From Vibrio agarivorans (GTDB lineage Bacteria > Pseudomonadota > Gammaproteobacteria > Enterobacterales > Vibrionaceae), in contig NZ_JAUFQF010000001.1 of assembly GCF_030409635.1 (NCBI RefSeq), positions 558,001-622,000 of the forward strand: a DNA stretch of 64,000 nt. The letters run 5' to 3'. Shown piece after piece: positions 20,625-30,307 of this stretch. The notes under the pieces were generated by a model. It did no database searches, was not told the origin of the DNA, and saw only the letters and a list, made by a program, of their open reading frames with translations. A program made the translations under genes and the position numbers. Positions within the stretch are counted from its first letter, which is position 1. Each line of letters opens with the position of its first letter.

Positions 20625-21294
20625 AGTTCAGGCGCTAATCCTTAGCCTCAAAGTCGCAAGTTACGCATTAGTTTGGTTAATTCCTATTGGGATTAGTCTT
20701 GCATGGATGTTGAGCCGCAAGCAGTTTTTCGGCAAAGCGATTGTTGATAGCATTATCCATTTACCGTTAGTTCTGCCACCCGTTGTGATTGGATATTTAC
20801 TGCTAATTACTATGGGACGGCAAGGCGCAGTCGGGGGATGGCTACTCAAGCATTTCAATATTGTGTTCAGTTTTGATTGGAAAGGTGCGGTATTGGCGTG
20901 TATCGTGGTTGCGTTGCCGTTGATGGTTCGCTCTATCCGCCTCAGCCTCGACAATATCGATAGAAAAATTGAGTTTGCAGCGGCAACACTCGGCGCATCG
21001 CCGTTTAAGGTCTTTTTTACTATCACAATGCCGTTAATGCTTCCGGGTATTATTACCGGTTCGATGTTGGCTTTTGCCCGCAGCCTCGGTGAGTTTGGTG
21101 CCACCATCAGTTTTGTCTCTAACATTCCTGGAGAAACACAAACACTGCCTTTAGCCATGTATAGCTTTATTGAAACCCCCGGTGCAGAAGTAGAAGCTGC
21201 ACGTCTGTGTGCCATTTCCATTGCTATCGCATTGCTCTCTTTGTTGATTTCTGAGTTCATGCAACGCTATTCGTCAAAAAGGCTCGGGGTTTAG
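20605..21294 (+). CDS. modB: Molybdate ABC transporter permease
   Basis: The membrane subunit of the ATP-driven molybdate importer. The 229-residue product has about five membrane helices and the EAA loop that contacts ModC ([20 protein letters not shown]). I chose the GTG at 20605, which follows AAGGAG by four bases and gives MLLTEYE, matching the start of known ModB proteins; a TTG at 20608 is the alternative. The start overlaps the end of cobQ. No periplasmic binding protein gene (modA) lies upstream, where it is normally found. Confidence 0.93.
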   Translation: MLLTEYEVQALILSLKVASYALVWLIPIGISLAWMLSRKQFFGKAIVDSIIHLPLVLPPVVIGYLLLITMGRQGAVGGWLLKHFNIVFSFDWKGAVLACIVVALPLMVRSIRLSLDNIDRKIEFAAATLGASPFKVFFTITMPLMLPGIITGSMLAFARSLGEFGATISFVSNIPGETQTLPLAMYSFIETPGAEVEAARLCAISIAIALLSLLISEFMQRYSSKRLGV

Positions 21295-21297
21295 AGT

Positions 21298-22413
21298 ATG
21301 AGTAACTTCATCATTAGCGCTCAAAAGTCCCTAGGTGACACCTATTTCGATATCGATTTGGCGCTGCCTAATCGCGGTATCACTGCCATATTTGGACGCT
21401 CAGGTGCGGGTAAAACTACCTTGATCAATATGATTGCAGGCCTCGTCAAACCGGAACAAGGTCATATTGCGATTAATGACAAGGTGCTGTTTGATCATCA
21501 AACCCAAACTCACCTACCGATTCACAAACGAAGAGTAGGGTATGTATTTCAAGACTCTAGGTTATTCCCGCACTATACAGTGCAAGGTAATTTAAAATAT
21601 GGCGCTCAAGCTATTTCAGCGGCTGAACTCGAAGAGGTTTGTCAGCTACTTGATATCAAGCACTTACTGAAGCGTTATCCGAGAGAGTTATCTGGAGGCG
21701 AAAAACAACGCGTTGCGATCGGTAGAGCGTTGCTTTCACAGCCGGATTTACTACTCATGGATGAACCGCTCGCTTCTCTTGACCTACCAAGAAAACGTGA
21801 GGTCATGCCTTATCTTGAGCAACTAGCCGATAAAGTCGATATCCCAATACTATATGTGACTCATAGTCTGTCAGAAATCGTTCGTTTAGCGCAGCATATT
21901 GTGATGCTCGATAATGGCAGTGTTATCGAAAGTGGTGAGTTGACCCAAGTGTGGCAGTCTCATGCGATGCGTCCATGGCAGTCCTTTACTGAGCAAAGTT
22001 CTTTGTTTGAAGCGCAAGTCGTTGAACATAACCCGCGTTATGGCTTAACTCAAGTATTGCTCGGCGACAACTACACGCTGTGGACGCAACACTACGACGC
22101 TAAGCCAGGTTCTAAATTGAGAGTACAGATTCGTGCTAGCGACGTATCTCTAACGCTCTCGCAGCCGACCGACTCTTCAATACGTAATATTCTCAAAACG
22201 TTTGTTGTATCCATTGAACACTGTCAACAAGCGCCTGACCGTCAGAGTGTGATTGTAGAGTTGGGAATAGGGCCTAATCAGACATTAAGTGCCAGCATTA
22301 CGCGTTGGGCATTAGATGAGCTAGAGCTAAAGCAGGGGATGGAAGTGTTCGCGCAAATAAAAGGGGTAAGTATCAGTCAGCGAGATATCTCGCACTCACA
22401 CTTACCCCAATAG
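21298..22413 (+). CDS. modC: Molybdate ABC transporter ATP-binding protein
   Basis: The cytosolic ATPase that powers molybdate import. The 371-residue product has Walker A GRSGAGKT at 33-40, the ABC signature LSGGEKQR near 132, and Walker B LLLMDEPLASLD. A C-terminal TOBE/MOP-type oxyanion-binding region occupies about 290-360. It starts three bases after modB, so the two are translationally coupled. A terminator follows. No ModE regulator gene or obvious ModE site was found in the window. Confidence 0.94.
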   Translation: MSNFIISAQKSLGDTYFDIDLALPNRGITAIFGRSGAGKTTLINMIAGLVKPEQGHIAINDKVLFDHQTQTHLPIHKRRVGYVFQDSRLFPHYTVQGNLKYGAQAISAAELEEVCQLLDIKHLLKRYPRELSGGEKQRVAIGRALLSQPDLLLMDEPLASLDLPRKREVMPYLEQLADKVDIPILYVTHSLSEIVRLAQHIVMLDNGSVIESGELTQVWQSHAMRPWQSFTEQSSLFEAQVVEHNPRYGLTQVLLGDNYTLWTQHYDAKPGSKLRVQIRASDVSLTLSQPTDSSIRNILKTFVVSIEHCQQAPDRQSVIVELGIGPNQTLSASITRWALDELELKQGMEVFAQIKGVSISQRDISHSHLPQ

Positions 22414-22442
22414 AATACAATAACAACAGTTATTGGCACTGG

Positions 22443-22478
22443 TTAAACCAAAGAGGGTTATTCTCTTTTTGGTTTAAT
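22443..22478. terminator. Bidirectional terminator, modC / DUF3069-like gene
   Basis: TAAACCAAAGAG pairs with CTCTTTTTGGTTTA around GGTTATT. It lies between two convergent genes and reaches the last base of the minus-strand stop codon. Confidence 0.7.
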
Positions 22479-22921
22479 TAGCGTGCAAAAACTTCTTTAA
22501 AGTCTTTCTTTAGAAGTGGGTCACGGCGCGCTTTCTTCATCTGCTTGCACATATCTTTAACACACTTCATTAGTACATCGTTTAGCAGTTCAGCACGGTA
22601 AGCTTCTTGCTGCTCTTCAGTCATATCTTTAGGAAGGTCGAGTGTTGGGAACTCTTCCATCAGGTTAACACCCGCGAATGCTTGGCTTACCGATACCAAT
22701 GCGTGAAACTGCTCGAAATTATCGACAATATTTTGCGCACTTGCTGGTAACTCATTCCATGATTCACGTACTGCTTCTTCAGACACTTCGTGAATAGACA
22801 CCACCATGTTGTGCATGCCTTCTGGCACTTCATCGAATTCGATAACTTGACGAAGTTCCGCTGAAACAGTGGAAAGATCAACTTTAGGTACTTCTTGCTC
22901 GTTAGTTTGAGTATCAGACAT
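22478..22921 (-). CDS. DUF3069-like protein
   Basis: A 147-residue, acidic, soluble and mostly helical protein without signal peptide or membrane segment. It resembles the DUF3069 family that I associate with vibrios; function is unknown. The C-terminus is basic and Lys-rich (CKQMKKARRDPLLKKDFKEV). The ATG at 22921 has AGAAG seven bases upstream. An ATG at 22957 would add 12 residues, but its only purine-rich site abuts the start codon. It is convergent with modC and has no operon partner. Confidence 0.7.
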   Translation of the reverse strand: MSDTQTNEQEVPKVDLSTVSAELRQVIEFDEVPEGMHNMVVSIHEVSEEAVRESWNELPASAQNIVDNFEQFHALVSVSQAFAGVNLMEEFPTLDLPKDMTEEQQEAYRAELLNDVLMKCVKDMCKQMKKARRDPLLKKDFKEVFAR

Positions 22922-23110
22922 ATTCATACTTCTATATCGGTTTAAATCATCGCTCATCCTATGTGTTCAAGGGAAAAAGTCAACAAATAGCCGCATTAAG
23001 TTGGATATTGAAAATATCTTTCATATACTCGTTACAAAGTGGAGTAATTTATTGCTAAATCGTTCATTTGCTTAATGTATCCACCGACCAGTCAATAGTG
23101 AGTAGTTTGT

Positions 23111-24091
23111 ATGATGGAAAACAACGCTTCAATGCGGATCTTATTAGTTGATGACGTTCAGCTTGACCGAATGCAACTCGCCATTCGCCTTAAGCAACAA
23201 GGTCACAACGTTGAAGCGGTATCTAGTGGACGAGAAGCGCTGCAGGTCTTTTGTGATTTCGACCCTGAATTGATACTTCTAGATATCACCATGCCCGAGA
23301 TGGATGGGTTTGAAGTGGCTAGACGTATTCGAGAGCAGGACAATGATTGGCGACCTATCATTTTCTTGAGCAGCCACGAAGAGCCTCACTTTATTGCAAA
23401 AGCCATCGATGCAGGAGGGGATGACTACCTGATCAAACCTGTAGATCGGGTCGTTCTTAATGCCAAACTCACCGCGATGCAAAGAATAGCCATGATGCGT
23501 CGTGAGCTTCAATCAACTTCCTCTGAGCTTGAAAGAGTGAATTACCGGCTGTTAAAACAGGTCAATGAAGATGGATTAACCAAGCTATTTAACCGTCGAT
23601 TTATGGACGAACAGCTGCAAAAAGTGGTCAATTTTCATGGCCGTCATGATATTCCATTTGCGTTGATATTGTTTGATGTTGACCATTTTAAACCTTTCAA
23701 CGATAACTATGGCCACATTGAGGGCGATAAGTGTCTTATTCGTATCTCTGATGCGATTAACAACCTATTCACTCGTACCGAGGAATACGTGGGCCGATAT
23801 GGTGGCGAAGAATTTGTGGTGCTATTAGCGAATACTGATGTACCGAAGCTTGCCAGGGCGTGTGAGAGAATACACCAGGCCATTTCTGGTTTAGATATCG
23901 CAAATAATGGCAGTTTAGTCAGTGATAGAGTGACAGTGTCACAGGGTGCGTTCTCATTCGCTCCAAGTGGTGATGAGACGATTGACTCACTCTACGAACG
24001 TGCCGATAAGTTACTGTATCAAGCTAAAAAAACGGGCCGTGCTCGCTACGTTATTGAGACTTTAGAAAATCAACTCGTAGAAGTGAAATAG
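23111..24091 (+). CDS. Response-regulator diguanylate cyclase (REC-GGDEF)
   Basis: A cytosolic two-domain protein of 326 residues that should make c-di-GMP when phosphorylated. The receiver domain (about 8-125) has the acidic pair D14/D15, the phosphoacceptor D58 in LLDITMPEMDG and the conserved Lys in LIKPVD. A short helical linker leads to the GGDEF domain, with the active signature GGEEF at 231-235. The inhibitory RxxD site is degenerate (RTEE), so product inhibition may be weak. No cognate histidine kinase lies beside it. It resembles PleD-like or WspR-like single-receiver cyclases in layout. Confidence 0.92.
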   Translation: MMENNASMRILLVDDVQLDRMQLAIRLKQQGHNVEAVSSGREALQVFCDFDPELILLDITMPEMDGFEVARRIREQDNDWRPIIFLSSHEEPHFIAKAIDAGGDDYLIKPVDRVVLNAKLTAMQRIAMMRRELQSTSSELERVNYRLLKQVNEDGLTKLFNRRFMDEQLQKVVNFHGRHDIPFALILFDVDHFKPFNDNYGHIEGDKCLIRISDAINNLFTRTEEYVGRYGGEEFVVLLANTDVPKLARACERIHQAISGLDIANNGSLVSDRVTVSQGAFSFAPSGDETIDSLYERADKLLYQAKKTGRARYVIETLENQLVEVK

Positions 24092-24110
24092 GCACCTCGG
24101 TATAAGTAGG

Positions 24111-25397
24111 TCACGAAACAGGAGGCTTGGCGATTTCGACGCGGTTACGACCCTTTTTCTTAGCCTTATATAGCGCCTCATCTGCAGCTTTGATCACGTC
24201 AACGGGTTTTCTCGCACACGTAGAGTCTGCAACACCAATACTAATGGTAACTTTTACCATATCAGACTTGGCCTTTTTCGACTTTCTCTGTTTAGAGCCT
24301 ACCTTATCATCCGTCGGGCGACTGTCTGCATCGCGAAGTTTCATTTCATAGTTAGCAATGTCTTCGCGCAGATCATCTAGATACTCATAGGTTTGATTGG
24401 CATACTTGCGATTGTAGAGTACGGTAAACTCCTCACCGCCATAGCGATACACCTTGGCGTTACCTTTCACACGCGTCATACGACTCGCTACCAGTTTAAG
24501 TACATCATCACCTGTGTCGTGGCCATAAGTATCATTAAAGGATTTAAAATGATCGATATCGAGCATCGCAATGGAGTAGCGGCGACCGAGCTGCTTCATG
24601 TCCATCTCGAGCGCATGACGCCCCGGGATGCCAGTTAGACCATCATTAAAGGCCAGTTGATAACTCGAAGAAGCAATGTAAAACAGAAGGAAGATACCAG
24701 CAATTGAAAACAATGTGCTAGAGATATAAGGCACGTGGAAAAAAATAAACGCTGCACTTGTCATTAAAATAGAGCTGTAAACAATCGCATCAACATTACG
24801 GTTATTATGTATAACTAGCATGGCTGTCGAGCCGATCAACGCCAATTGGTACATTAACAACAAGAACGGTAATCGAGAAAGTTGGTCGACAGAAAAAAGA
24901 AACTCTTCGCTGATGTCTTCAAAGCCACCCTCATAGAAGTGGGTTAAGATTAAATAACACCAGAATACAAACATACTTACAAGGCCAGCGTAAACCATGA
25001 ATGAAACACTGGTTACGCGTGAATCTGAGAATACGTAAATCATTAAGCATGCAACAGGTAACAAGAAACTCAATAAAGAGAGTTCCAAAAGCGTAGTTCC
25101 TGACGTTAATGGTGATTGCAGCCGAACTTGTATCACGTAATAAGCCACTAGCATCGCGGTAGCGATCATCGCACTTCGACTCTGTTTGAAAGCGTGCGCA
25201 ATAGCAATAGCAGAAATGAACAAGACGTAGGGTAAGTTGATAGCGACGTCAAGGTTTGCGCTGGTTGCTTGAATGATGCTGCTCATAGAAAATGAAACAA
25301 GCGTCAAGAAAAAGATTGGCAACCCAATCTTAAACCAGCTCGACGAAATAAAAGAGGACGACATAAATGTACTACTTTGCCAACAACTTAACGACAT
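24111..25397 (-). CDS. Membrane-bound diguanylate cyclase
   Basis: An inner-membrane c-di-GMP synthase of 428 residues. The first 240 residues hold about seven or eight hydrophobic helices. The cytosolic GGDEF domain has GGEEF at 320-324 and the substrate/metal region MLDIDHFKSFNDTYGH. A Lys/Arg/Ser-rich insert (about 365-385, including SKQRKSKKAKSD) interrupts the domain between two core elements. No RxxD inhibitory site is present before GGEEF. The start is uncertain: an ATG at 25364 would shorten the N-terminus by 11 residues, and neither has a strong ribosome binding site. It is convergent with the REC-GGDEF gene. Confidence 0.88.
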   Translation of the reverse strand: MSLSCWQSSTFMSSSFISSSWFKIGLPIFFLTLVSFSMSSIIQATSANLDVAINLPYVLFISAIAIAHAFKQSRSAMIATAMLVAYYVIQVRLQSPLTSGTTLLELSLLSFLLPVACLMIYVFSDSRVTSVSFMVYAGLVSMFVFWCYLILTHFYEGGFEDISEEFLFSVDQLSRLPFLLLMYQLALIGSTAMLVIHNNRNVDAIVYSSILMTSAAFIFFHVPYISSTLFSIAGIFLLFYIASSSYQLAFNDGLTGIPGRHALEMDMKQLGRRYSIAMLDIDHFKSFNDTYGHDTGDDVLKLVASRMTRVKGNAKVYRYGGEEFTVLYNRKYANQTYEYLDDLREDIANYEMKLRDADSRPTDDKVGSKQRKSKKAKSDMVKVTISIGVADSTCARKPVDVIKAADEALYKAKKKGRNRVEIAKPPVS

Positions 25398-25601
25398 AAT
25401 TCGAACGGGATAGGATACGGATATTTACTAATATGCCAAGTGATTTCATTAATTTATGGTACTTAGGTAATCAATTATTGAAGCTCTCTATACTTAACGA
25501 CTGCAATTTAAGTTACATTAATCAAAATAATCATAATTTTAGCTTTTATATCACGGCTCAACCTCACTAAATTATATCGTACGGCGTAATAAGGATATCT
25601 C

Positions 25602-25979
25602 ATGAAAATCAGTGTTGATGTACATAACTATATGGAAACCTTGGTTGGGAAAGCGTTTGTTCAAATGGAGTTAGACCAACGATTTAATGACGACCAGCTG
25701 GCTGACATCGCTTGTATCGCATTAGGTCAGCTCAAGCCACTCTACATTCGCCATGATATCGATTTTTTGTCTGCACTAGCAGAAGAGCGCTTGCTTGCTT
25801 TAACTACGAGTACACAAGTGGCGATTAATAACGCAATCGAGTTCATTATCAATGATCGCCGTCTAGAAAGAGACGCTTCAGATCTACCTGTGCAATACGT
25901 TTCGCGTTATGCTGATGACGAACAAGAACTCGAATGGTTTGAAAAACCGATATGGTCTCAAGCCAAAGTAAAAGCGTAG
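25602..25979 (+). CDS. ComFB-like protein (late competence domain)
   Basis: A 125-residue cytosolic protein of the ComFB family. The N-terminal NYMETLVGKAFVQMEL and the downstream DIACIALGQLKPLYIRHDID fit that fold. ComFB sits in the competence operon of Bacillus, and in some other bacteria ComFB-type proteins bind cyclic dinucleotides; whether this one does is unknown. AAGGA precedes the ATG. It starts 205 bases upstream-divergent of a membrane diguanylate cyclase and is followed after 10 bases by a HlyU-domain gene, so the two are probably one operon. Confidence 0.78.
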   Translation: MKISVDVHNYMETLVGKAFVQMELDQRFNDDQLADIACIALGQLKPLYIRHDIDFLSALAEERLLALTTSTQVAINNAIEFIINDRRLERDASDLPVQYVSRYADDEQELEWFEKPIWSQAKVKA

Positions 25980-25989
25980 GAGCAGTATT

Positions 25990-26271
25990 GTGGGATTTTT
26001 TTCTCGTTTGTTTGGCGGCAAGTCTTCGTCTGAAGAGCCTGTTGCTGTAGAAGCCTTTGAATATAAGGGATTCAACATTTATCAAGAGCCAGTGAAAGAA
26101 AGTGGTCAATACCGTATCGCAGGTCGTATTACCAAAGATTTTGACGGCGAAATCAAAGAGCATCGTTTCATCCGTTCAGACGTTGTCGCAAGCAAAGATG
26201 ACGCTAATGAGTTGATGCTGAACAAAGCAAAAATGTTCATCGATCAAATGGGCGATAACATTTTTAGCTAG
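25990..26271 (+). CDS. HlyU-domain protein
   Basis: A 93-residue protein of the small HlyU-type domain family (Pfam name 'transcriptional activator HlyU'). It is not the ArsR-like HlyU regulator of Vibrio hemolysin, which carries a winged helix. The sequence FEYKGFNIYQEPVKESGQYRI and the closing DQMGDNIFS are characteristic. It starts with GTG at 25990, seven bases after AGGAG. It sits 10 bases behind the ComFB-like gene and before a strong terminator, closing that two-gene unit. Its molecular role is unknown. Confidence 0.75.
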   Translation: MGFFSRLFGGKSSSEEPVAVEAFEYKGFNIYQEPVKESGQYRIAGRITKDFDGEIKEHRFIRSDVVASKDDANELMLNKAKMFIDQMGDNIFS

Positions 26272-26592
26272 ACTCGATAACCTTTGATTATTATCAATTT
26301 AAAAAAGAGCTATCAGCCGTTATGCTGATAGCTCTTTTTCTTTCTGCATGAGTAAACCATTGTCAGCACAAGGTATTTTAATTCTGTGGTTAGACCTCTA
26401 ACTTTAACACTTTTGGTTATAAAGGTTTCATCACTATCGATTATGATGCTTATGATGTTAAAAATCGTGTAGTAGATAGATTGAATAGAGCTCCACCAAG
26501 GATTTGTAAGAGCAGATCATCTATCCGACTTTTCGCTGTTGAGTCGTTGGTAGAGTTCACAACAATAATGCAATAAGTTAAGGAATAGCTAA
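26272..26592. other. Intergenic gap before pntA
   Basis: This 321-base stretch holds a strong terminator at its left end and the pntAB promoter region. I see no open reading frame or further structure beyond the AAGGAA ribosome binding site before pntA. Confidence 0.5.
26301..26340. terminator. Bidirectional terminator after the HlyU-domain gene
   Basis: GAGCTATCAGC (26307-26317) pairs with GCTGATAGCTC (26324-26334) around CGTTAT, flanked by six A on the left and five T on the right. Confidence 0.85.
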
Positions 26593-28152
26593 ATGCAGAT
26601 AGGTGTACCTAGAGAAACACTCGCGGGCGAGTCGCGAGTCGCTGCTTCACCTAAGTCGGTGGAACAGTTGATCAAACTAGGCTTTGATGTCGTGGTAGAG
26701 TCTGGAGCAGGTGTGTTAGCCAGCTTTGAAGATTCGGCATTTGAAGCGTCAGGCGCTAGCATCTCTTCTAAAGAGAATGTCTGGAACTCGGAGATCATTC
26801 TCAAAGTCAACGCTCCAATCGTTGATGCTGAGCGAGATATTGATGAATTTTCTCAACTTAATGAGGGAGCGACCCTCATCAGTTTTATTTGGCCGGCACA
26901 AAACCCAGAGTTAATGGAACAACTTGCGAGCAAGAACATTAACGTATTGGCAATGGATTCAGTGCCTCGTATCTCCCGTGCTCAAGCGCTCGACGCGCTC
27001 TCTTCAATGGCTAACATAGCAGGTTATCGCGCTGTTGTTGAAGCCGCGCACGAGTTTGGTCGCTTCTTCACTGGTCAAATAACCGCTGCTGGTAAAGTAC
27101 CACCCGCAAAAGTGTTCGTTGCTGGTGCGGGTGTCGCAGGCCTCGCCGCCATTGGTGCCGCTGGTAGCCTCGGTGCTATCGTTCGAGCTTTTGATGTTCG
27201 CCCAGAAGTGGCCGAGCAAGTGGAGTCGATGGGCGCTGAGTTTCTTACGCTAGACTACCAAGAAAATTCAGGTTCTGGTGACGGCTACGCTAAAGAGATG
27301 TCTGACGAGTTCAATAAGAAAGCAGCTGAGCTTTACGCTGAACAAGCGAAAGATGTCGACATCATCATTACTACTGCACTGATACCGGGTAAACCAGCTC
27401 CAAAGCTTGTCACCAAAGAGATGGTCGATAGTATGAAAGCGGGTAGTGTTATTGTCGATCTCGCTGCTGCAAACGGCGGTAACTGTGAGTACACCGTTGC
27501 TGACCAGGTGATAACCACTGAAAACGGCGTCAAAATCATCGGTTACACCGATATGGTTGGACGACTACCAACTCAATCTTCACAGCTCTATGCAACGAAC
27601 TTGGTTAACCTACTTAAACTATTGTGCAAAGAGAAAGATGGCAACATCAATATCGACTTTGAAGACGTTGTACAACGTGGCGTGACAGTGGTTAAAGAAG
27701 GTGAAATCACCTGGCCAGCGCCACCAATTCAAGTATCAGCGCAACCAGAAGTAAAAGCAGAACCTGTACAGCCAAAAGCCGAAGCGAAAACTGAAGAACC
27801 AACATCCCCAGTCAAAAAACTGGTCGCTATTGGTGCAGGTTTAGCGGCATTCGGTTGGATTGCTTCCGTAGCACCAGCTGCTTTCCTTACCCATTTCACG
27901 GTCTTTGTTCTTGCGTGCATCATCGGTTACTACGTGGTTTGGAATGTGACTCACGCACTACATACTCCACTGATGTCAGTAACCAACGCCATATCAGGCA
28001 TCATCATTGTTGGTGCGCTGCTACAAATCGGGCAGGGGAATGGTGTCGTGTCTTTCTTAGCCTTTATCGCGGTTCTTATCGCCAGTATCAACATCTTCGG
28101 TGGCTTCACCGTGACCAAGCGTATGCTTGAGATGTTCCGTAAAGATCAATAA
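26593..28152 (+). CDS. pntA: NAD(P) transhydrogenase subunit alpha
   Basis: The alpha subunit of the proton-translocating transhydrogenase, which makes NADPH from NADH using the membrane proton gradient. The 519-residue product holds the NAD(H)-binding domain I ([20 protein letters not shown] at the start; dinucleotide fold [22 protein letters not shown] near residue 175). A Pro/Glu/Lys/Ala linker (about 378-405) follows, then four membrane helices at about 410-510. Length and order match the enterobacterial protein. It is followed by pntB after 14 bases. AAGGAA precedes the ATG. Confidence 0.96.
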   Translation: MQIGVPRETLAGESRVAASPKSVEQLIKLGFDVVVESGAGVLASFEDSAFEASGASISSKENVWNSEIILKVNAPIVDAERDIDEFSQLNEGATLISFIWPAQNPELMEQLASKNINVLAMDSVPRISRAQALDALSSMANIAGYRAVVEAAHEFGRFFTGQITAAGKVPPAKVFVAGAGVAGLAAIGAAGSLGAIVRAFDVRPEVAEQVESMGAEFLTLDYQENSGSGDGYAKEMSDEFNKKAAELYAEQAKDVDIIITTALIPGKPAPKLVTKEMVDSMKAGSVIVDLAAANGGNCEYTVADQVITTENGVKIIGYTDMVGRLPTQSSQLYATNLVNLLKLLCKEKDGNINIDFEDVVQRGVTVVKEGEITWPAPPIQVSAQPEVKAEPVQPKAEAKTEEPTSPVKKLVAIGAGLAAFGWIASVAPAAFLTHFTVFVLACIIGYYVVWNVTHALHTPLMSVTNAISGIIIVGALLQIGQGNGVVSFLAFIAVLIASINIFGGFTVTKRMLEMFRKDQ

Positions 28153-28166
28153 GTGGGGAGCAAAAA

Positions 28167-29561
28167 ATGTCTGCAGGACTAGTACAAGCGGCATATTTAG
28201 TTGCCGCGATATGTTTCATTTGGAGTTTGAAGGGACTTTCAAACCAGGAATCAGCACGCCAAGGTAACTACTTCGGCATTGCAGGTATGGCGATCGCATT
28301 GATCGCAACGATCTTTAGCCCTGATGCACAAGGCTTTGGGTGGATCATCGTCGCAATGGTGATCGGTGGTGCGATCGGTATCTTCTATGCGCGTAAAGTT
28401 GAAATGACTGAAATGCCAGAGTTGGTCGCGATTCTTCACAGCTTTGTTGGTATGGCCGCGGTTTTGGTGGGTTACAACAGCTACATCGAGCCACCAGCGC
28501 CAATTTCACTTGATTTAGCGGAACAACACGCTGAGCACGTGATCCACTTAGTTGAGGTTTTCCTTGGCGTATTCATTGGTGCAGTCACATTCACAGGTTC
28601 AGTCGTTGCGTTTGGTAAGTTACGTGGTGTGATCTCTTCATCACCATTAAACCTGCCACATAAACACAAAATGAACCTTGCTGCGATCGTTGTTTCAACG
28701 CTTCTAATGATCTACTTCGTTAAAGCAGATGGTAGCATGTTTGCGCTATTGGTAATGACCGCGATTGCACTGGTATTCGGCTACCACTTGGTTGCGTCTA
28801 TTGGCGGTGCTGATATGCCAGTCGTAGTGTCTATGCTGAACTCGTATTCAGGTTGGGCGGCTGCCGCAGCAGGCTTTATGCTTGCTAACGACCTACTGAT
28901 CGTAACCGGTGCGCTGGTTGGTTCATCAGGTGCGATTCTGTCTTACATCATGTGTAAAGCCATGAACCGTTCTTTTGTCAGTGTTATCGCGGGTGGCTTT
29001 GGTCAAGAAGTCCAAGTGTCTTCAGACGTTGAGTATGGTGAGCACACTGAGATTACAGCAGAAGAAGTTGCTGAAATGTTGAAAGACTCGAAGTCGGTTA
29101 TCATCACTCCAGGGTATGGTATGGCGGTTGCACAAGCGCAATACCCAGTACATGAAATCACTGAAAAGCTGCGTGCAAAAGGGGTTGATGTTCGCTTCGG
29201 TATTCACCCAGTAGCGGGGCGTCTGCCAGGTCATATGAACGTGCTGCTTGCTGAGGCAAAAGTGCCATACGATATCGTGTTGGAAATGGATGAGCTAAAC
29301 GATGACTTCCCTGAAACGGATACTGTTTTGGTTATCGGTGCAAATGACACCGTAAACCCAGCAGCGTTGGAAGATCCAAACAGCCCAATCGCTGGCATGC
29401 CGGTACTTGAAGTTTGGAATGCGAAAAACGTTATCGTATTCAAGCGTTCTATGAACACGGGCTACGCAGGGGTGCAAAACCCACTGTTCTTTAAAGAGAA
29501 CACATCAATGCTATTTGGTGATGCGAAAGACAGTGTAGACGCTATTTCTAAAGCGATTTAA
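28167..29561 (+). CDS. pntB: NAD(P) transhydrogenase subunit beta
   Basis: The beta subunit of the same enzyme. The 464-residue product has about nine membrane helices (to about residue 260) and the NADP(H)-binding domain III. Domain III shows the fingerprint [17 protein letters not shown], and [20 protein letters not shown] further on. GGGGAG lies before the ATG at suitable spacing. A terminator follows. In V. cholerae, pntAB lies next to vxrA (recalled gene order), and here two ParM-type genes sit between them. Confidence 0.96.
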   Translation: MSAGLVQAAYLVAAICFIWSLKGLSNQESARQGNYFGIAGMAIALIATIFSPDAQGFGWIIVAMVIGGAIGIFYARKVEMTEMPELVAILHSFVGMAAVLVGYNSYIEPPAPISLDLAEQHAEHVIHLVEVFLGVFIGAVTFTGSVVAFGKLRGVISSSPLNLPHKHKMNLAAIVVSTLLMIYFVKADGSMFALLVMTAIALVFGYHLVASIGGADMPVVVSMLNSYSGWAAAAAGFMLANDLLIVTGALVGSSGAILSYIMCKAMNRSFVSVIAGGFGQEVQVSSDVEYGEHTEITAEEVAEMLKDSKSVIITPGYGMAVAQAQYPVHEITEKLRAKGVDVRFGIHPVAGRLPGHMNVLLAEAKVPYDIVLEMDELNDDFPETDTVLVIGANDTVNPAALEDPNSPIAGMPVLEVWNAKNVIVFKRSMNTGYAGVQNPLFFKENTSMLFGDAKDSVDAISKAI

Positions 29562-29584
29562 TCCAAATTAGATGCGCGTTAAAC

Positions 29585-29615
29585 AAACAGCCCGCTATAT
29601 TCAGCGGGCTGTTAT
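29585..29615. terminator. Terminator between pntB and the ParM-partner gene
   Basis: AACAGCCCGCT pairs with AGCGGGCTGTT around ATATTC. It separates two convergent genes and probably works for both. Confidence 0.75.
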
Positions 29616-29632
29616 ATTATTTACAGATTGAG

Positions 29633-30307
29633 TTAGAAAATACCTTTCTTCTTCACTTTTTTTACATTACTCATTCTCTCACTCACGCCAGGTGACGGTT
29701 TAATTTCTGTCACTGACGCCGTTTGCTCGTTGGTAACAGTAATTTTTGATTCAGCAATCAACGTTTCAATAAGCTGAGTCTGTTGTTCCACTAAGCTTCG
29801 TAGAGCACTGAGCTCTGCTTCCATCGCGACTTGTTGGGGTGCGATAGAGTCTGCAACAGTCTGAATAAATCCTTGGCCATCAAACTGTGGTTGACTACTA
29901 ACGTTTGAGTTAGCTGTACAAAAGCTATCTAACTTCTCTATCGCCATAGCCAAACGGTCACTATCCCCAGTATCAACAGAGGCGCTTGACGGACAAGGGC
30001 GCTTAATGACCTGATGCGCTTCAAGTATAGAGTTAAGCGTTTTGTTGTTGATAGTATCTTTGCTCAAACCAGACGCGAGCGCCTTTGCGAGTTCAGGTTT
30101 CAATTGGTGCAGATAAAGGCCACTAAGATAAATATCTTTATGGATATGGATCTGATTATGCAGTTGAACAGCAGCGCTTGGGTCTTGAGCAAATTGCTTT
30201 TGCTGCTTAGCCCATTTCTGCATGATTTTATAAGCAAAATAATCAGACTCGTTCTGCGTTGGGTCTAGAAAGACAGAATAACTGACTTTCTTTAACGTAC
30301 TATCCAT
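29633..30307 (-). CDS. Putative ParR/StbB-like partner of the actin-like protein
   Basis: An unrecognised 224-residue cytosolic protein. The N-terminal half (about 1-100) is helical and starts KVSYSVFLDPTQNESDYFAY; the middle is Ser/Asp-rich. A coiled-coil-like stretch at about 155-190 (VAMEAELSALRSLVEQQTQL) leads to a basic tail SNVKKVKKKGIF. Its start overlaps the stop of the parM-like gene by eight bases (ATGGATAG), so the pair is translationally coupled. By position it should be the adaptor that joins filament to DNA, as ParR or StbB does in plasmids. That is inference from gene order. Confidence 0.7.
   Translation of the reverse strand: MDSTLKKVSYSVFLDPTQNESDYFAYKIMQKWAKQQKQFAQDPSAAVQLHNQIHIHKDIYLSGLYLHQLKPELAKALASGLSKDTINNKTLNSILEAHQVIKRPCPSSASVDTGDSDRLAMAIEKLDSFCTANSNVSSQPQFDGQGFIQTVADSIAPQQVAMEAELSALRSLVEQQTQLIETLIAESKITVTNEQTASVTEIKPSPGVSERMSNVKKVKKKGIF

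Noticed and set aside
20661..21260. A 199-codon open frame on the minus strand inside modB
   Set aside because: It lies wholly antisense to a well-supported ModB, has no ribosome binding site, and its composition reflects the reverse of membrane-helix codons.
25849..26163. A 104-codon minus-strand frame across ComFB-like and HlyU-domain genes
   Set aside because: It is antisense to two supported genes and has no start signal.
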